64,000 bases of DNA, from assembly GCA_949285905.1 (NCBI GenBank), contig CASDZV010000025.1, positions 1 through 64,000 of the forward strand, given 5' to 3'. A model generated the notes under the pieces. It made no database searches. It saw only the letters and a list, made by a program, of their open reading frames with translations, and was not told the origin of the DNA. Source of the stretch: an uncultured Spirochaetales bacterium (GTDB taxonomy: Bacteria > Spirochaetota > Spirochaetia > Sphaerochaetales > Sphaerochaetaceae). Positions 25,833 through 34,720 of this stretch are shown in pieces. How positions within the stretch are numbered: the first letter of the stretch is position 1; each line of letters begins with the position of its first letter. The translations under genes were made by a program, and so were the position numbers.

Positions 25833-27569
25833 ATGTTCAATGAAAAAGTGCTTGAGGCGCTGATTCTCTCATTCAGGGCAGGAATGAGCGAGGATGAAGT
25901 TTCTGCTCTGAAGGGCAGAATCCTTGATTTGATAACAGCAGATAATGATGAAGAAATTGATGATGATTCTATCGACGACAGAATTCTCCGCCGTCTTGAT
26001 TCCGATGATTGCCCAATGAGTGAGGAGACAAGGAAGCAGATACGTTCATCCTGGGATGGTTCTATGACGGACGGCAGTGATAGCGCAGAGGACAGGATGA
26101 TTGAGAAAAGGAAGGCTGCGCTTCTGAAGCTTCTTTATATGAAAGTCCATCGTTTTAAGGAAGAAGACATTGCACGAGGAAGGAAAGCAATGAATAAAAC
26201 CCATGTGGGAATGGAAAGTCTTAAGGCATTTCTTCTTGATGAGATTGCTTCAAGTGTGACAAATAACAGAAACCCGCGTCCTATTCTTCTTGTCGGGGAA
26301 CCAGGGTGCGGAAAGACAAGTCTTGCAGTGAGCCTTGCTTCAGCTTTCCCTGAAAGGGGGCATGCTGTAATCAGTCTTTCTGGTAAGGATGCGGCTTTCG
26401 AGCTTTCCGGTGTTGACCAGTCATGGAGAGCCTGCACATTCGGTCTTATACTTAAAGCTTTCCTGCAGGCAGGTTCTCTCAGTCCGGTAATCATTTTCGA
26501 TGAGCTTGATAAAATCGGAACGAGCAACACTCATTCCAGAGCTGACAGCGCTTTCCTTGATATGCTGCAGAATGAACGTGCCCGGGTGTTTGTCGATGCT
26601 TTCATGATGGTTCCTGTTGATATCTCGAACGGATGGTTCATCTTCACCGCAAACACATTGGAAGGTATTCCGGAGCCTCTTCTGGACAGACTGACAATCT
26701 TCCAGATGGAACGCTACGACTTCGAGGCAATGATGGGGATTGCTAAGAGGATTATCGATGAGATGAATGAGGATGCGCTCTGTCCGCTCAGGTTCTCACA
26801 GGTTGCCATGAGAACTCTTGTCTATGGCTGTTATGGCATGAGCACATCTGTCCGGCCGCTCAGGCAGGCTGTTGAGGGTGTTTTTGCCAGCAAAGCACAG
26901 CTTCAGCTTGCAAAGCGGAAAGGGGAGATAAGAATAAATGAAGCAGATGTCAGAAAAATACTTTCCAGAGATAGATTGCCAAGTCTTGTTGAGGATTTTT
27001 TATATAGTCCAGGTGTGGTAAGCGGTATCGGGGTTGCAGATGGGAGGGGATACATTCTTCCCGTGGAAGCAAGAAACGTGCATTCTCCACTTCATGAAGT
27101 GAAGGTTACTGGGCTTGTGGAGCAGGTGATGCTTGAGAGCGCGAATATCGCATATGACCTTGCTGCGAGCTATGCTGAGAAGTATCTTGGCAAAGAACTC
27201 GAGGCGGTGACTGTCAATTACACTTACAGTTTCTGCAAGCGTGGTGACTCCGCTTCCCTTGCAACCGCACTTGCCATTCTCTCGGATCTCACTGGTGTGA
27301 TGATTCCAAAGACCGTTGCTATTACAGGGGCTGTGTCGCTGAAAGGCAATATTCTGCCTATAGGCAGTGTGATTGCAAAAATCACAGGAGTGGCAGAGCA
27401 GGGCGCGGAGATGGTCGTGCTCCCGGTGGGGAACAGGAAAGATGTTGAGAGTGTGCCATCATCTATGCTTCCCGCAATCAAACTCAGATATGTCTCGACT
27501 TTCCGGGAGGCTGTGGAGTCTCTGCTTCCTCCTCTGAAGAATTGCAGCAAGGAGAGACTTGGAGCTTAA
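25833..27569 (+). CDS. Lon-like AAA+ protease (S16) with non-canonical N-terminus
   Basis: 578 aa, against about 780 for classical LonA. Residues 1-130 are acidic and helical and do not resemble the LAN substrate-binding domain. The AAA+ domain follows: Walker A GEPGCGKT (155-162), Walker B VIIFDELDKIG (about 220) and sensor-like FIFTANTLEGIPEPLLDR. The C-terminal S16 domain has RGDSAS with Ser473, and Lys516 in GSVIAKITGVAEQG. The Ser-Lys spacing of 43 equals that of E. coli Lon (S679/K722), so the dyad looks intact although GPSAG is changed to GDSAS. No transmembrane segment like that of LonB is seen. GAGGGG precedes the ATG. Likely an ATP-dependent protease with a special substrate set. 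Confidence 0.85.
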   Translation: MFNEKVLEALILSFRAGMSEDEVSALKGRILDLITADNDEEIDDDSIDDRILRRLDSDDCPMSEETRKQIRSSWDGSMTDGSDSAEDRMIEKRKAALLKLLYMKVHRFKEEDIARGRKAMNKTHVGMESLKAFLLDEIASSVTNNRNPRPILLVGEPGCGKTSLAVSLASAFPERGHAVISLSGKDAAFELSGVDQSWRACTFGLILKAFLQAGSLSPVIIFDELDKIGTSNTHSRADSAFLDMLQNERARVFVDAFMMVPVDISNGWFIFTANTLEGIPEPLLDRLTIFQMERYDFEAMMGIAKRIIDEMNEDALCPLRFSQVAMRTLVYGCYGMSTSVRPLRQAVEGVFASKAQLQLAKRKGEIRINEADVRKILSRDRLPSLVEDFLYSPGVVSGIGVADGRGYILPVEARNVHSPLHEVKVTGLVEQVMLESANIAYDLAASYAEKYLGKELEAVTVNYTYSFCKRGDSASLATALAILSDLTGVMIPKTVAITGAVSLKGNILPIGSVIAKITGVAEQGAEMVVLPVGNRKDVESVPSSMLPAIKLRYVSTFREAVESLLPPLKNCSKERLGA

Positions 27570-27909
27570 AGAATCTCCCAGATTCCTCTAGGGCACTGTA
27601 TGGCAAGAACCAACAATCCCTGGAGGGCAGCTTTCGCATTGCCTTCAGTTGCTTTCCAGTAATCGGGATCTCTGTCATCTCCAAGCTTGGTGACAGCTTC
27701 CCGTATTGGCTTGATTGTCTCATCCACTTTTTCCCGTTCAGGCCGGAAATGCCACCGCTGAGTACGCTGTTGATAATTCCGCTATAGTTGTATGTGATGT
27801 TCAAATACGCTTCCTTTGGTCCTGCAATCTGGATAATTCCGCCTGCAGGTGCTGTGTTGACAATGCAAGGCATTCCATTGTTATCAATGATTGTGCAATC
27901 GTAGCTCAT
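27566..27909 (-). pseudogene. Small conserved hypothetical protein gene with a -1 frameshift at an A-run
   Basis: The first frame from ATG 27909 gives MSYDCTIIDNNGMPCI and continues through AYLNITYNYSGI and GGISGLNGKK. After the five-A run (minus strand, 27732-27728) the sensible protein continues one frame back as VDETIKPIREAVTKLGDD, then YWKATEGNAKAALQGLLVLA, and ends at a stop at 27566, 1-4 bases from the Lon-like stop. Restoring one A gives a 114-aa protein. From memory this matches a family of about 110 aa with the pattern LNITYNY...GLNGK...DYWxATEGNAKxAL. Either a sequencing or assembly slip, a real mutation, or -1 frameshifting. Its start overlaps the upstream 415-aa gene (ATGA). Confidence 0.7.
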
Positions 27910-29153
27910 GACTCCTCCTTCTTGAACTTTGGAAACTCCAACGGGTACCAGTCGATGTTTTTTATGAGTTTTCCATTCTGTATATCTTCGGGGCTGAGAT
28001 TTATGGAATGAAGCATATATTCTCCATTTACAGTGCTGTCTCCATGTGGAGGAATGCCATCAGGGGTGATATATATCCTGTCTCTTTCATATAGCGAGTC
28101 GAGAATTCTTTCAGGTTTGTATAAACAGACAGGCAATCCCATTCGGTATACAGCAAGGAAGATGCGTACTATCTCCATCAGACTTGCCACACCATTTACG
28201 GAGAAGTACCAGCCATAATCATCTCTGTGTACGGAGAGCGACACGCTGGAAAAGCTTCCACCCGGGACAATTTCCCAGAGGTGGCCATCGTGCCATTCGT
28301 GGTACCACTTTTCAAAAGCTGCGGGATCGGAGTCATTCAGTGCGACAAGTGATTCGCCATAAGAGAAAGTCATCCTCTTGTAACGTTCTTTAATCGGAAT
28401 GTCTTTGTCGTATTTTCCTCCCAGCTCAGAATAGCTTGCTTCAACTGCGGAAAAGTAAAGGCCGGAAGTCATTTCTGGGATTCTTCCGACTGTGTCTTCG
28501 GTATATAGTCCACTGCTGACAATAGACTCAAATGCTTTGATTTCATCAGCTTTCAGGCCTTTAAGCAGATTCCTTTTTGCTTCTGGATATACTTCATGAA
28601 AGATTTTGCTTGGAATGGCACCGCTTCTGTTGATAAGTGGAAGGTTCTCTTCTATGAATGCTCTGTAAGTCCCGTCTTTGATCAGATGCATACTTCTTTC
28701 CGCCGCCTCCAGCAGGAAAGTGAGCATGTCTTCATCCATGCTTTCTAAGTACCTCTTCCTGTATAATGGTGACGGATTTCCTGAATCATGCTGCAGGATA
28801 CAGCGATAGCGTAACAAGACTCCTCTGAATCCATGGTATTCCATGATTTCAAGAGGGAACCAGTATCTATCGTAGGGATACAATTCATGAAAGAGCTCTT
28901 CGAAATCTTTCCGGGTGTCACATTCGCCTGAAATTCTCCACTCCTCATAATCCCAGTTGTCATCTGCACATCCCCTGTCTGCCCAGATCCAGATGCGTTT
29001 GTTGCTGTCACTCCCCATCGGCAGGACAGGTGCGAGAAGCTTGTAGAGTTCATCCAGCATTCTAAGAGCTTCTCCAGATGAAACATCTGTCCCGGTTAAT
29101 CCGCTGTGTGATGTCAATGCATCAATGAAATGCATTACTTCAGGCGCGTACAT
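27906..29153 (-). CDS. Protein of unknown function, partner of the frameshifted gene
   Basis: 415 aa, soluble, acidic, rich in Trp and Tyr, with no signal peptide and no membrane segment. I do not recognise the family. The middle contains many charged helices (RKRYLESMDEDMLTFLLEAA, LKGLKADEIKAFESIV). The C-terminal third has a beta-rich stretch (SLSVHRDDYGWYFSVNG) and ends in Lys/Glu. AGGAGGG lies before the ATG. It heads a two-gene unit with the frameshifted small gene, and a strongly AT-rich stretch at 29185-29235 probably holds the promoter. This pair and the Lon-like gene converge; nothing proves that they work together. Confidence 0.7.
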   Translation of the reverse strand: MYAPEVMHFIDALTSHSGLTGTDVSSGEALRMLDELYKLLAPVLPMGSDSNKRIWIWADRGCADDNWDYEEWRISGECDTRKDFEELFHELYPYDRYWFPLEIMEYHGFRGVLLRYRCILQHDSGNPSPLYRKRYLESMDEDMLTFLLEAAERSMHLIKDGTYRAFIEENLPLINRSGAIPSKIFHEVYPEAKRNLLKGLKADEIKAFESIVSSGLYTEDTVGRIPEMTSGLYFSAVEASYSELGGKYDKDIPIKERYKRMTFSYGESLVALNDSDPAAFEKWYHEWHDGHLWEIVPGGSFSSVSLSVHRDDYGWYFSVNGVASLMEIVRIFLAVYRMGLPVCLYKPERILDSLYERDRIYITPDGIPPHGDSTVNGEYMLHSINLSPEDIQNGKLIKNIDWYPLEFPKFKKEES

Positions 29154-29232
29154 GCAACCCTCCTGTATAGGCGCATGCTACTGTATATTCTGTTTATAGT
29201 CAAATTAAAATTTATAGTTATCAAACTATAGT

Positions 29233-29775
29233 TTAAGAGATACTGAAAACAGTTTGTATCTCAGCCTTCGCTTCCAGTTTGAGCTCATCCGCTAAGGGCG
29301 AAATAGAAGTCTCCCTTTCTGCAATTGACAGCAGTGCTGTGATGCGTGAGGATGATGCTTCTGCCAGATTCCTGGCTTTTCCCTCCGCAGCTGAGTATGC
29401 CGCCCTGAGCGCTTCTCCAAGATACTCGTCTGATTTTGCAGATGAGAGTTCTGTACTTGCAATCTCGATTCCGCTGATGGATGTCAGCAATGTGAAGACG
29501 CTGCTGAGATCATCCATTTTTGGCACAGTGATATGCATTAGAGCAGTTGCTGTGATTCCTCCATCTGCTTTCATCACAATACCTGATGTGTCGATGTACT
29601 TTGGAGGCAGTGAGTGCTTTTCAAGAAGTGTCTGTACATCTGCAGCCTTTACAGATACACGCTGAAGAGCAGATCCTGACCAGTCTTCTGTGACATCAAT
29701 GCGGATAGTGATGAGTGCGCTTTCAGCAGGGAATACCACCCGTGCCGTCCCCTCAGTTGTGATAGTGGCATTCAT
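29233..29775 (-). CDS. SIMPL (DUF541) domain protein
   Basis: 180 aa. It begins MNATITTEGTARVVFPAES, the typical SIMPL opening (metabolite or signal at start, alternating beta strands). The rest follows the family pattern, including GGITATALMHITV and a C-terminal AAYSAAEGKARNLAEA helix. Most SIMPL proteins are exported; this one has no signal peptide, so a cytoplasmic form is indicated. I start at 29775, where ATGA overlaps the mtnA stop and GGTGAG lies upstream. It is third in the mtaD-mtnA-SIMPL operon; its role in that pathway is unknown. Confidence 0.75.
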   Translation of the reverse strand: MNATITTEGTARVVFPAESALITIRIDVTEDWSGSALQRVSVKAADVQTLLEKHSLPPKYIDTSGIVMKADGGITATALMHITVPKMDDLSSVFTLLTSISGIEIASTELSSAKSDEYLGEALRAAYSAAEGKARNLAEASSSRITALLSIAERETSISPLADELKLEAKAEIQTVFSIS

Positions 29776-30797
29776 ATTGTCTCGCCACACCTTATTCTTT
29801 CGATGTTCTTGTCGAACGGAGGATATATGATACCGCGCTCTGTGATGATTCCTGTTATATTCTCATGAGGAGTGACATCGAATGCTGGATTGTAGACATC
29901 TACACTTTCGGGTGCCATCAGTATGCCACCTGGCCGTCTCACTTCATCTCCATCCCTTTCTTCAATCGGTATATCCTTTCCGGACTTCATTCCAAAGTCG
30001 ATTGTCGATGTGGGGGCAACTGAGTAGAAAGGTACACCATATGTTTTAGCGATGACAGATAGCATGAATGTGCCGAGTTTGTTGGCTACGTCTCCATTTG
30101 CTGTGATTCTGTCAGCACCGAGTATGATTGCATCGATTTTCCCATCTCTGATGAGAGTTGCTGCCGCGCTGTCGGGAATGAGCGTAACGGGAATACCTGC
30201 TCTTACAAGTTCCCATGCAGTCAGCCGAGCGCCCTGCAGAAGAGGTCTTGTCTCATCTGCATAGACTTTGATTCCCATGCCTCTGTAGTGTGCTTCCTTG
30301 ATTACTCCAAGAGCTGTCCCCCAACCGCATGTTGCCAGTGCTCCCGCATTGCAATGAGTGAGAATTGTATCTCCTTTGCGGAGAACATCAGCCCCGATTT
30401 CCCCGATTCTCCTGTTCATTGCCTTGTCTTCAAGGACAATGGAATCTGCTTCCTTCAGCACTTCATTCCTGTCATAGCCTGTCTCTTCAGCTCTCTTTCG
30501 GACTCTGTCCACAGCCCACATCAGATTGACAGCAGTCGGACGGGCGCTCCGGATTGTCTGGCACAGTGCATTGAAACGTTCTGTGCTGTCATCTGCTTCA
30601 AGAAGCGCAAGATAGACACCATAACCCGCAGCTCCGCCGATGGCAGGCGCACCTCTGACAATCATTGTCCTGATAGCATTCGCTACATCTCCAGCACTGC
30701 GGCAGTTTATGTAAACAAGCTTTTCTGGAAGCTGCCTCTGGTCAATCAGCCTGAGTGCACCTCCAACAAATTCCAATGCTCTGAAATCCTCTTCCAT
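29772..30797 (-). CDS. mtnA: S-methyl-5-thioribose-1-phosphate isomerase
   Basis: 341 aa, the usual length. Conserved parts are IRTMIVRGAPAIGGAAGYG, THCNAGALATCGWGTALGV (catalytic Cys), ADETRPLLQGARLTAWEL, and GADRITANGDVANKLGT (catalytic Asp). It converts methylthioribose 1-phosphate to methylthioribulose 1-phosphate in methionine salvage. AGAGGG precedes the ATG, 6 nt after the mtaD stop. mtnB, mtnC and mtnD are not in view, so the fate of the product cannot be read here. Confidence 0.95.
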   Translation of the reverse strand: MEEDFRALEFVGGALRLIDQRQLPEKLVYINCRSAGDVANAIRTMIVRGAPAIGGAAGYGVYLALLEADDSTERFNALCQTIRSARPTAVNLMWAVDRVRKRAEETGYDRNEVLKEADSIVLEDKAMNRRIGEIGADVLRKGDTILTHCNAGALATCGWGTALGVIKEAHYRGMGIKVYADETRPLLQGARLTAWELVRAGIPVTLIPDSAAATLIRDGKIDAIILGADRITANGDVANKLGTFMLSVIAKTYGVPFYSVAPTSTIDFGMKSGKDIPIEERDGDEVRRPGGILMAPESVDVYNPAFDVTPHENITGIITERGIIYPPFDKNIERIRCGETI

Positions 30798-30803
30798 TTC
30801 CCT

Positions 30804-32081
30804 CTATCTCCTGAGTATGTCTTCCCATTGCTCGTTTGTTTTTGCAATTGCTTCTGATTTATCGATAGTCAGCAGATTACCATGCTCAAGCAGTTTCCTG
30901 CCCTGGCAGAATACTGTGTCTACATTCTTCCTGTCTGCAGAGAAGATCAGGGCAGAGAATGGATCGTTTACAGGAGTCATATTCACATCATCTGTGTTTA
31001 TGAGAACAATGTCAGCCTCTTTGCCGCATTCAATTGTTCCTATCCTGTCTTCAAGTCCGAGAGCCCGGGCTCCGTTGATGGTAGCCATTTCCAGTATGTC
31101 ATATGGCTTCACAGCAGATGGTGTCATATTGGCAACTGTATGGAGAAGGGCAGTGATGTTCATCTCCTTCATCATTGACAGGTTATTGTTCGATGAAGCC
31201 CCATCGGTTCCAAGCGCTACATTGATTCCCTTCTTCATGAATTCCCTGACAGGGGCTATACCAGATGCAAGCTTCATGTTCGATGAAGGATTGTGCACTA
31301 CAGAGACATTATTGTCTTTCAGTATTTCCATCTCATCTTCTGTAATGTGGACGCCATGCGCTATGTAGGTTGGTACAGAGAATACGCCGAGACTTTCAAG
31401 GAGCTGTGCCGGTGTCTTTCCGTATGCAGAGAGACAGTCGTCGACCTCTTTCCTCGTCTCCGAAAGATGTGTATGAAGTCTTGCTCCTCGCTCCTTTACC
31501 CATTCAGTGGCCCTTTCATAGCAACCAGGAGTGGATGTATAGATTGCATGCACAGCAGCATCCAGACGGATTCGGCTATCATCTCCGATTTCTTCAAGAA
31601 TGCGAGGTGCAAGTTCGCTGATTCTGTATTCTGCATCATTCTCGTCATTCATGAATGTCTGTCCGATTACAGCACGGACACCGGCTTCCTTGACAGCTTT
31701 TACGGTGTTCCACGCGTGGAAATACATATCTGCAAAGACTGTGCACCCGGATTCAATCAATTCGGCAAGTCCAAGTCTCGAGGCCTGGTAGATATCCTCA
31801 TCATTCAGCTTGTCTTCGATAGGGAAAATCTCTGCAAGCCAGGACTGAAGATTCTCTGATGTATCCTTGTAGTTCCGCATGAGAGTCATCGCCAGGTGTG
31901 TATGCGCATCTGCAAATGATGGCAGAGCAATCATGTTTCCTGCATCGATTATCTCATCCGCTCTTTCCGTTCCTTCGCCAATTCCTTTGATTATCCCATC
32001 CTCGATGAGGATGTTTCCTCTGAAAAACAAGTCCCTTTCCGTCATCGGGATGATGGTTGCGTTTTTAATCAGTGTTGTCAT
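30804..32081 (-). CDS. mtaD: 5'-methylthioadenosine/S-adenosylhomocysteine deaminase
   Basis: 425 aa amidohydrolase. Metal ligands are visible as DAHTHLAMTLMR (HxH), RLHTHLSETRKEV, YIAHGVHI and GTDGASSNNNLSM, matching the MtaD/SsnA group. It deaminates methylthioadenosine or S-adenosylhomocysteine to the inosine derivative. With mtnA directly downstream this suggests methylthioadenosine breakdown through methylthioinosine. I start at ATG 32081, which encodes MTTLIKNATIIPM; the upstream in-frame codons run through the terminator of the previous gene. An extended -10 lies 7 nt before this ATG, so the mRNA should be leaderless. Confidence 0.92.
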   Translation of the reverse strand: MTTLIKNATIIPMTERDLFFRGNILIEDGIIKGIGEGTERADEIIDAGNMIALPSFADAHTHLAMTLMRNYKDTSENLQSWLAEIFPIEDKLNDEDIYQASRLGLAELIESGCTVFADMYFHAWNTVKAVKEAGVRAVIGQTFMNDENDAEYRISELAPRILEEIGDDSRIRLDAAVHAIYTSTPGCYERATEWVKERGARLHTHLSETRKEVDDCLSAYGKTPAQLLESLGVFSVPTYIAHGVHITEDEMEILKDNNVSVVHNPSSNMKLASGIAPVREFMKKGINVALGTDGASSNNNLSMMKEMNITALLHTVANMTPSAVKPYDILEMATINGARALGLEDRIGTIECGKEADIVLINTDDVNMTPVNDPFSALIFSADRKNVDTVFCQGRKLLEHGNLLTIDKSEAIAKTNEQWEDILRR

Positions 32082-32088
32082 TGCTATG

Positions 32089-32097
32089 ATTATATCA
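32089..32097 (-). promoter_or_regulatory. Extended -10 promoter of mtaD, predicts a leaderless mRNA
   Basis: On the minus strand TGATATAAT (32097-32089), then CATAGCA and the ATG at 32081. It lies directly after the terminator of the acyl-CoA ligase gene; the T-run of that terminator forms part of the spacer. Confidence 0.65.
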
Positions 32098-32119
32098 AAA
32101 AAGCCACCCGAAGGTGGCC
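32097..32119 (-). terminator. Terminator of the acyl-CoA ligase gene
   Basis: On the minus strand GCCACC-TTCG-GGTGGC followed by TTTTTT. It starts 4 nt after the stop codon and abuts the mtaD promoter. Confidence 0.88.
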
Positions 32120-32122
32120 AGA

Positions 32123-33835
32123 TCATTTGACAAGATTTCTCTTGATCTTTTTCGTGGTTGTCATCTCCATCGGCTTATCTACAAGCGTTACTTTCTCAAT
32201 CTTCTTGTATCCGACAAGATTTCTATTGACTTCCGAGACAATGGTTTCCATCTCTTTCTGAAGCTCTTCTTTCGAGAGGTTCTTCTCTTTGTAGTACTCC
32301 TCAGATGGATAGATGACAGCTTCGATGCACTCACAAGGCACATCCTTTTTCATCTGGAAACCTCTGATGAGAATCTGATCAACCTGCTGGTAGAGCTGGA
32401 ACATGTCCTCAATCTCCTCAGGGAAGACATTCTTGCCTCCCTCCGTGACTATAATGTTCTTTGCTCTGCCCTTGAGGTAAAGATAGTTCTCGCTATCAAG
32501 GTAACCGAGGTCGCCTGTCTTGAGATAGCCATTTTCGTCAAAGAGCGCTTTTGTGTTCTCCTCATCGTCGAGGTAACCGCGAGTGATGTTCGGTCCTTTT
32601 ACTCTGATTTCACCGATGCCGTCAGCATCCTTGTCTGCGATGATCATATCGACAAAAGACAGGACTTTTCCAACAGAATCAACCTTGAAATGCTCAGGAG
32701 GGTTGAGTGTGAGGATAGGTGCGGTTTCTGTCAGTCCATAGCCCTGAAGGAAGTTGAGTCCCAGCTGCTGGTACTGCTTGAATACCTTCGGGGAAAGAGG
32801 ACCGGCACCGCAGATGAGAATCCTTGAGTTGTCCAGACCGACTTTCGATGTGATGTTCTTGTCGAAGAATGCTTTGAATGGTGTCTTGCCGAAGGATTTC
32901 TTGCACCAGCCGTTTATTGTCATCAGAGTCTTCACAAGTGCATAGGTTAGAGCACCTTTTGATTTGACCTGCTTGAAGATTCCTGCAATGACTTTATTGT
33001 AAAGAAGAGGGATTCCCATGAATATCGTGACCTTTCCCTGCTTCATATCTGCAATCATTCTGGAAACGATGATGCCGTGCCCGAAGATGCAGTCTGCGCC
33101 ATGCTTTACTGTTTCGAGAAGCACCGCAGTGCAGCAGTAGCTGTGATGCAGAGGCAGAAGTGCATAAAGCACATCTTCTTCTGTTACCCCCATGCCATTT
33201 GCGGCCTGATAGACATTTGATGTGATGTTCCTGTGAGAGAGAACGGCGCCTTTCTCATTACCTGTGGTACCAGATGTGAAAAGGATGGCTGCATCATCGT
33301 ATTCACTTACATCAACTTTCTTCTCCAGTGGCTCGATACTGAGATCTGTGAACTTCGGGTATTCCTCGCTCCTGCCTTTCAGCATCGCTTTGCCAAGCAG
33401 CGAATCATACCATTCGCCCCCAATCCCTTTCATCTTCTCAAGCACGTCGAAGTCGCAGATAGCGAATTTCACTTTGGCATATGCGGCAAGTCTCATGCAG
33501 CGATCAGTATGCATCTGGTTGTCAATAGGAACGACAACAGCACCTGCCGCAAGTACTGCAAAATATGCAATTGCCCAATCCGGGCTGTTCTTGCCATTGA
33601 CAAGAATCCTGTCTCCCTTCCTGATTCCGCTCTCCTTGAGGAGTGCGGCTCCCTGCATGATTTTCTTATATGCTTCTTTATAGCTCAGATCCTTCCTGTC
33701 CGGTTCGAATACAGTGAAGCATGGACGCTCTGGAAAGCGGCTAAGTGCTATCTCGAAGAGCTCCGGGATGGTTGGCCATTCGCCTTTTACTATCTTTTTC
33801 TGTCTCAGTTCCTCAAGTTCGTCCCATGAGTGCAT
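32123..33835 (-). CDS. AMP-dependent long-chain acyl-CoA ligase
   Basis: 570 aa adenylate-forming enzyme. The P-loop is AILFTSGTTGNEKGAVLSHR (about residue 170), then QGYGLTETAPILTLNPP, the hinge TGDLGYLDSENYLYLKGRAK and GGKNVFPEEIEDMF; a catalytic Lys lies near the C-terminus (TTTKKIKRNL). It activates fatty acids, using ATP and CoA, for membrane lipid use or turnover. A GGAAGG ribosome site precedes the ATG. Monocistronic, bounded by its own terminator. The exact chain-length preference is not readable. Confidence 0.9.
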   Translation of the reverse strand: MHSWDELEELRQKKIVKGEWPTIPELFEIALSRFPERPCFTVFEPDRKDLSYKEAYKKIMQGAALLKESGIRKGDRILVNGKNSPDWAIAYFAVLAAGAVVVPIDNQMHTDRCMRLAAYAKVKFAICDFDVLEKMKGIGGEWYDSLLGKAMLKGRSEEYPKFTDLSIEPLEKKVDVSEYDDAAILFTSGTTGNEKGAVLSHRNITSNVYQAANGMGVTEEDVLYALLPLHHSYCCTAVLLETVKHGADCIFGHGIIVSRMIADMKQGKVTIFMGIPLLYNKVIAGIFKQVKSKGALTYALVKTLMTINGWCKKSFGKTPFKAFFDKNITSKVGLDNSRILICGAGPLSPKVFKQYQQLGLNFLQGYGLTETAPILTLNPPEHFKVDSVGKVLSFVDMIIADKDADGIGEIRVKGPNITRGYLDDEENTKALFDENGYLKTGDLGYLDSENYLYLKGRAKNIIVTEGGKNVFPEEIEDMFQLYQQVDQILIRGFQMKKDVPCECIEAVIYPSEEYYKEKNLSKEELQKEMETIVSEVNRNLVGYKKIEKVTLVDKPMEMTTTKKIKRNLVK

Positions 33836-33922
33836 AGATTATCCTTCCTTTCGAAAAATTACCCTTACTAGTCAGGATTAACTATACATAGTTGAACGAA
33901 TTTGCGCAAATGGCAAAATGAA

Positions 33923-34675
33923 TCATGGGAATAAAATAGGATCTGAGATGATATCTTTAAGAGATGGATAGACCACATCGGCCTCTTCAGTCAGTCTTTC
34001 CTTGTCTCCGGAACCGGTGAGCACAGCAACCTTGTAACCCACCTTCCCAAGAACTCCGAATTCCATATCGACTACTGTGTCTCCGATTACCGCAACCTCG
34101 CTGCTTTCGAGATTATACTCCTTGCAGAACTCCCTGATAGCTTCCGGATTTGGTTTAGGATGGGTTTCTGAATCCTTTGTGCGGAGAAAGGAGATATACT
34201 CTGCAATCCCCATACGGGAGAGAAAGAGCGAAGTTGAATTCTCAGTATCAGTTGTGACAATGCCGAGGATATAGCCACGCTCAGCAAGGGCTTTTACAGT
34301 TCTGCATACATCCGTGAAGTCCATTCCGGCAAGATGCTCACGTAACCTCAGATCTTCGTGTGTGAGAATTCTTTTTACAATTTTCCACACCATCCATGGA
34401 CTCAGATGATATCGGAATGTGAGGCCGAGTATCCTGAGCGTTGCGCGGAAAAGCTTGTCATGGCTGAAAATTATGCCATCGGGATATGTTCTTCCTTCCC
34501 TGTCAACGCCGACAGTATGGCAGAAATCATCGATGCACTGCTCCCTCTTCTCATCTGGGACTCTCAGCTTCTTCATACCTTTTTCGATAGCTTCAGATAA
34601 TACAGGACCCCACACTTCGCCATAGTCGAAGAGTGTCCCATCTTTATCCAGGATGATTCCCCTGATTGTACCCAT
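33923..34675 (-). CDS. HAD-superfamily phosphatase (phosphoglycolate phosphatase-like)
   Basis: 250 aa. HAD motif I is LDKDGTLFDYGEVW, with a helical cap, motif II is LGIVTTDTE, motif III Lys lies in HPKPNPEAI, and motif IV is AVIGDTVVDMEFG. It dephosphorylates a small phosphorylated metabolite. It is divergent from the SMUG1 gene with only 45 nt between the start codons. A TATTCT box lies exactly 6 nt before the ATG and no ribosome site is seen, consistent with a leaderless mRNA. Confidence 0.87.
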   Translation of the reverse strand: MGTIRGIILDKDGTLFDYGEVWGPVLSEAIEKGMKKLRVPDEKREQCIDDFCHTVGVDREGRTYPDGIIFSHDKLFRATLRILGLTFRYHLSPWMVWKIVKRILTHEDLRLREHLAGMDFTDVCRTVKALAERGYILGIVTTDTENSTSLFLSRMGIAEYISFLRTKDSETHPKPNPEAIREFCKEYNLESSEVAVIGDTVVDMEFGVLGKVGYKVAVLTGSGDKERLTEEADVVYPSLKDIISDPILFP

Positions 34676-34681
34676 GCCTAA

Positions 34682-34687
34682 AGAATA
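34682..34687 (-). promoter_or_regulatory. Probable -10 box of the HAD phosphatase gene
   Basis: TATTCT on the minus strand, 6 nt (TTAGGC) before the ATG. A weak -35 (TAGTCA, 34710-34705) is 17 nt away. It overlaps the opposite promoter region of the SMUG1 gene. Confidence 0.45.
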
Positions 34688-34720
34688 TGCAAAAAGAAGG
34701 CTTTTGACTACACTGGAGGA

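Noticed and set aside
27484-27909. 141-aa minus-strand frame as one intact gene overlapping the Lon-like gene by 86 bases
   Set aside because: Its last 80 residues are low quality, whereas the -1 frame from the A-run gives a sensible protein that ends at 27566. I call a frameshifted gene.
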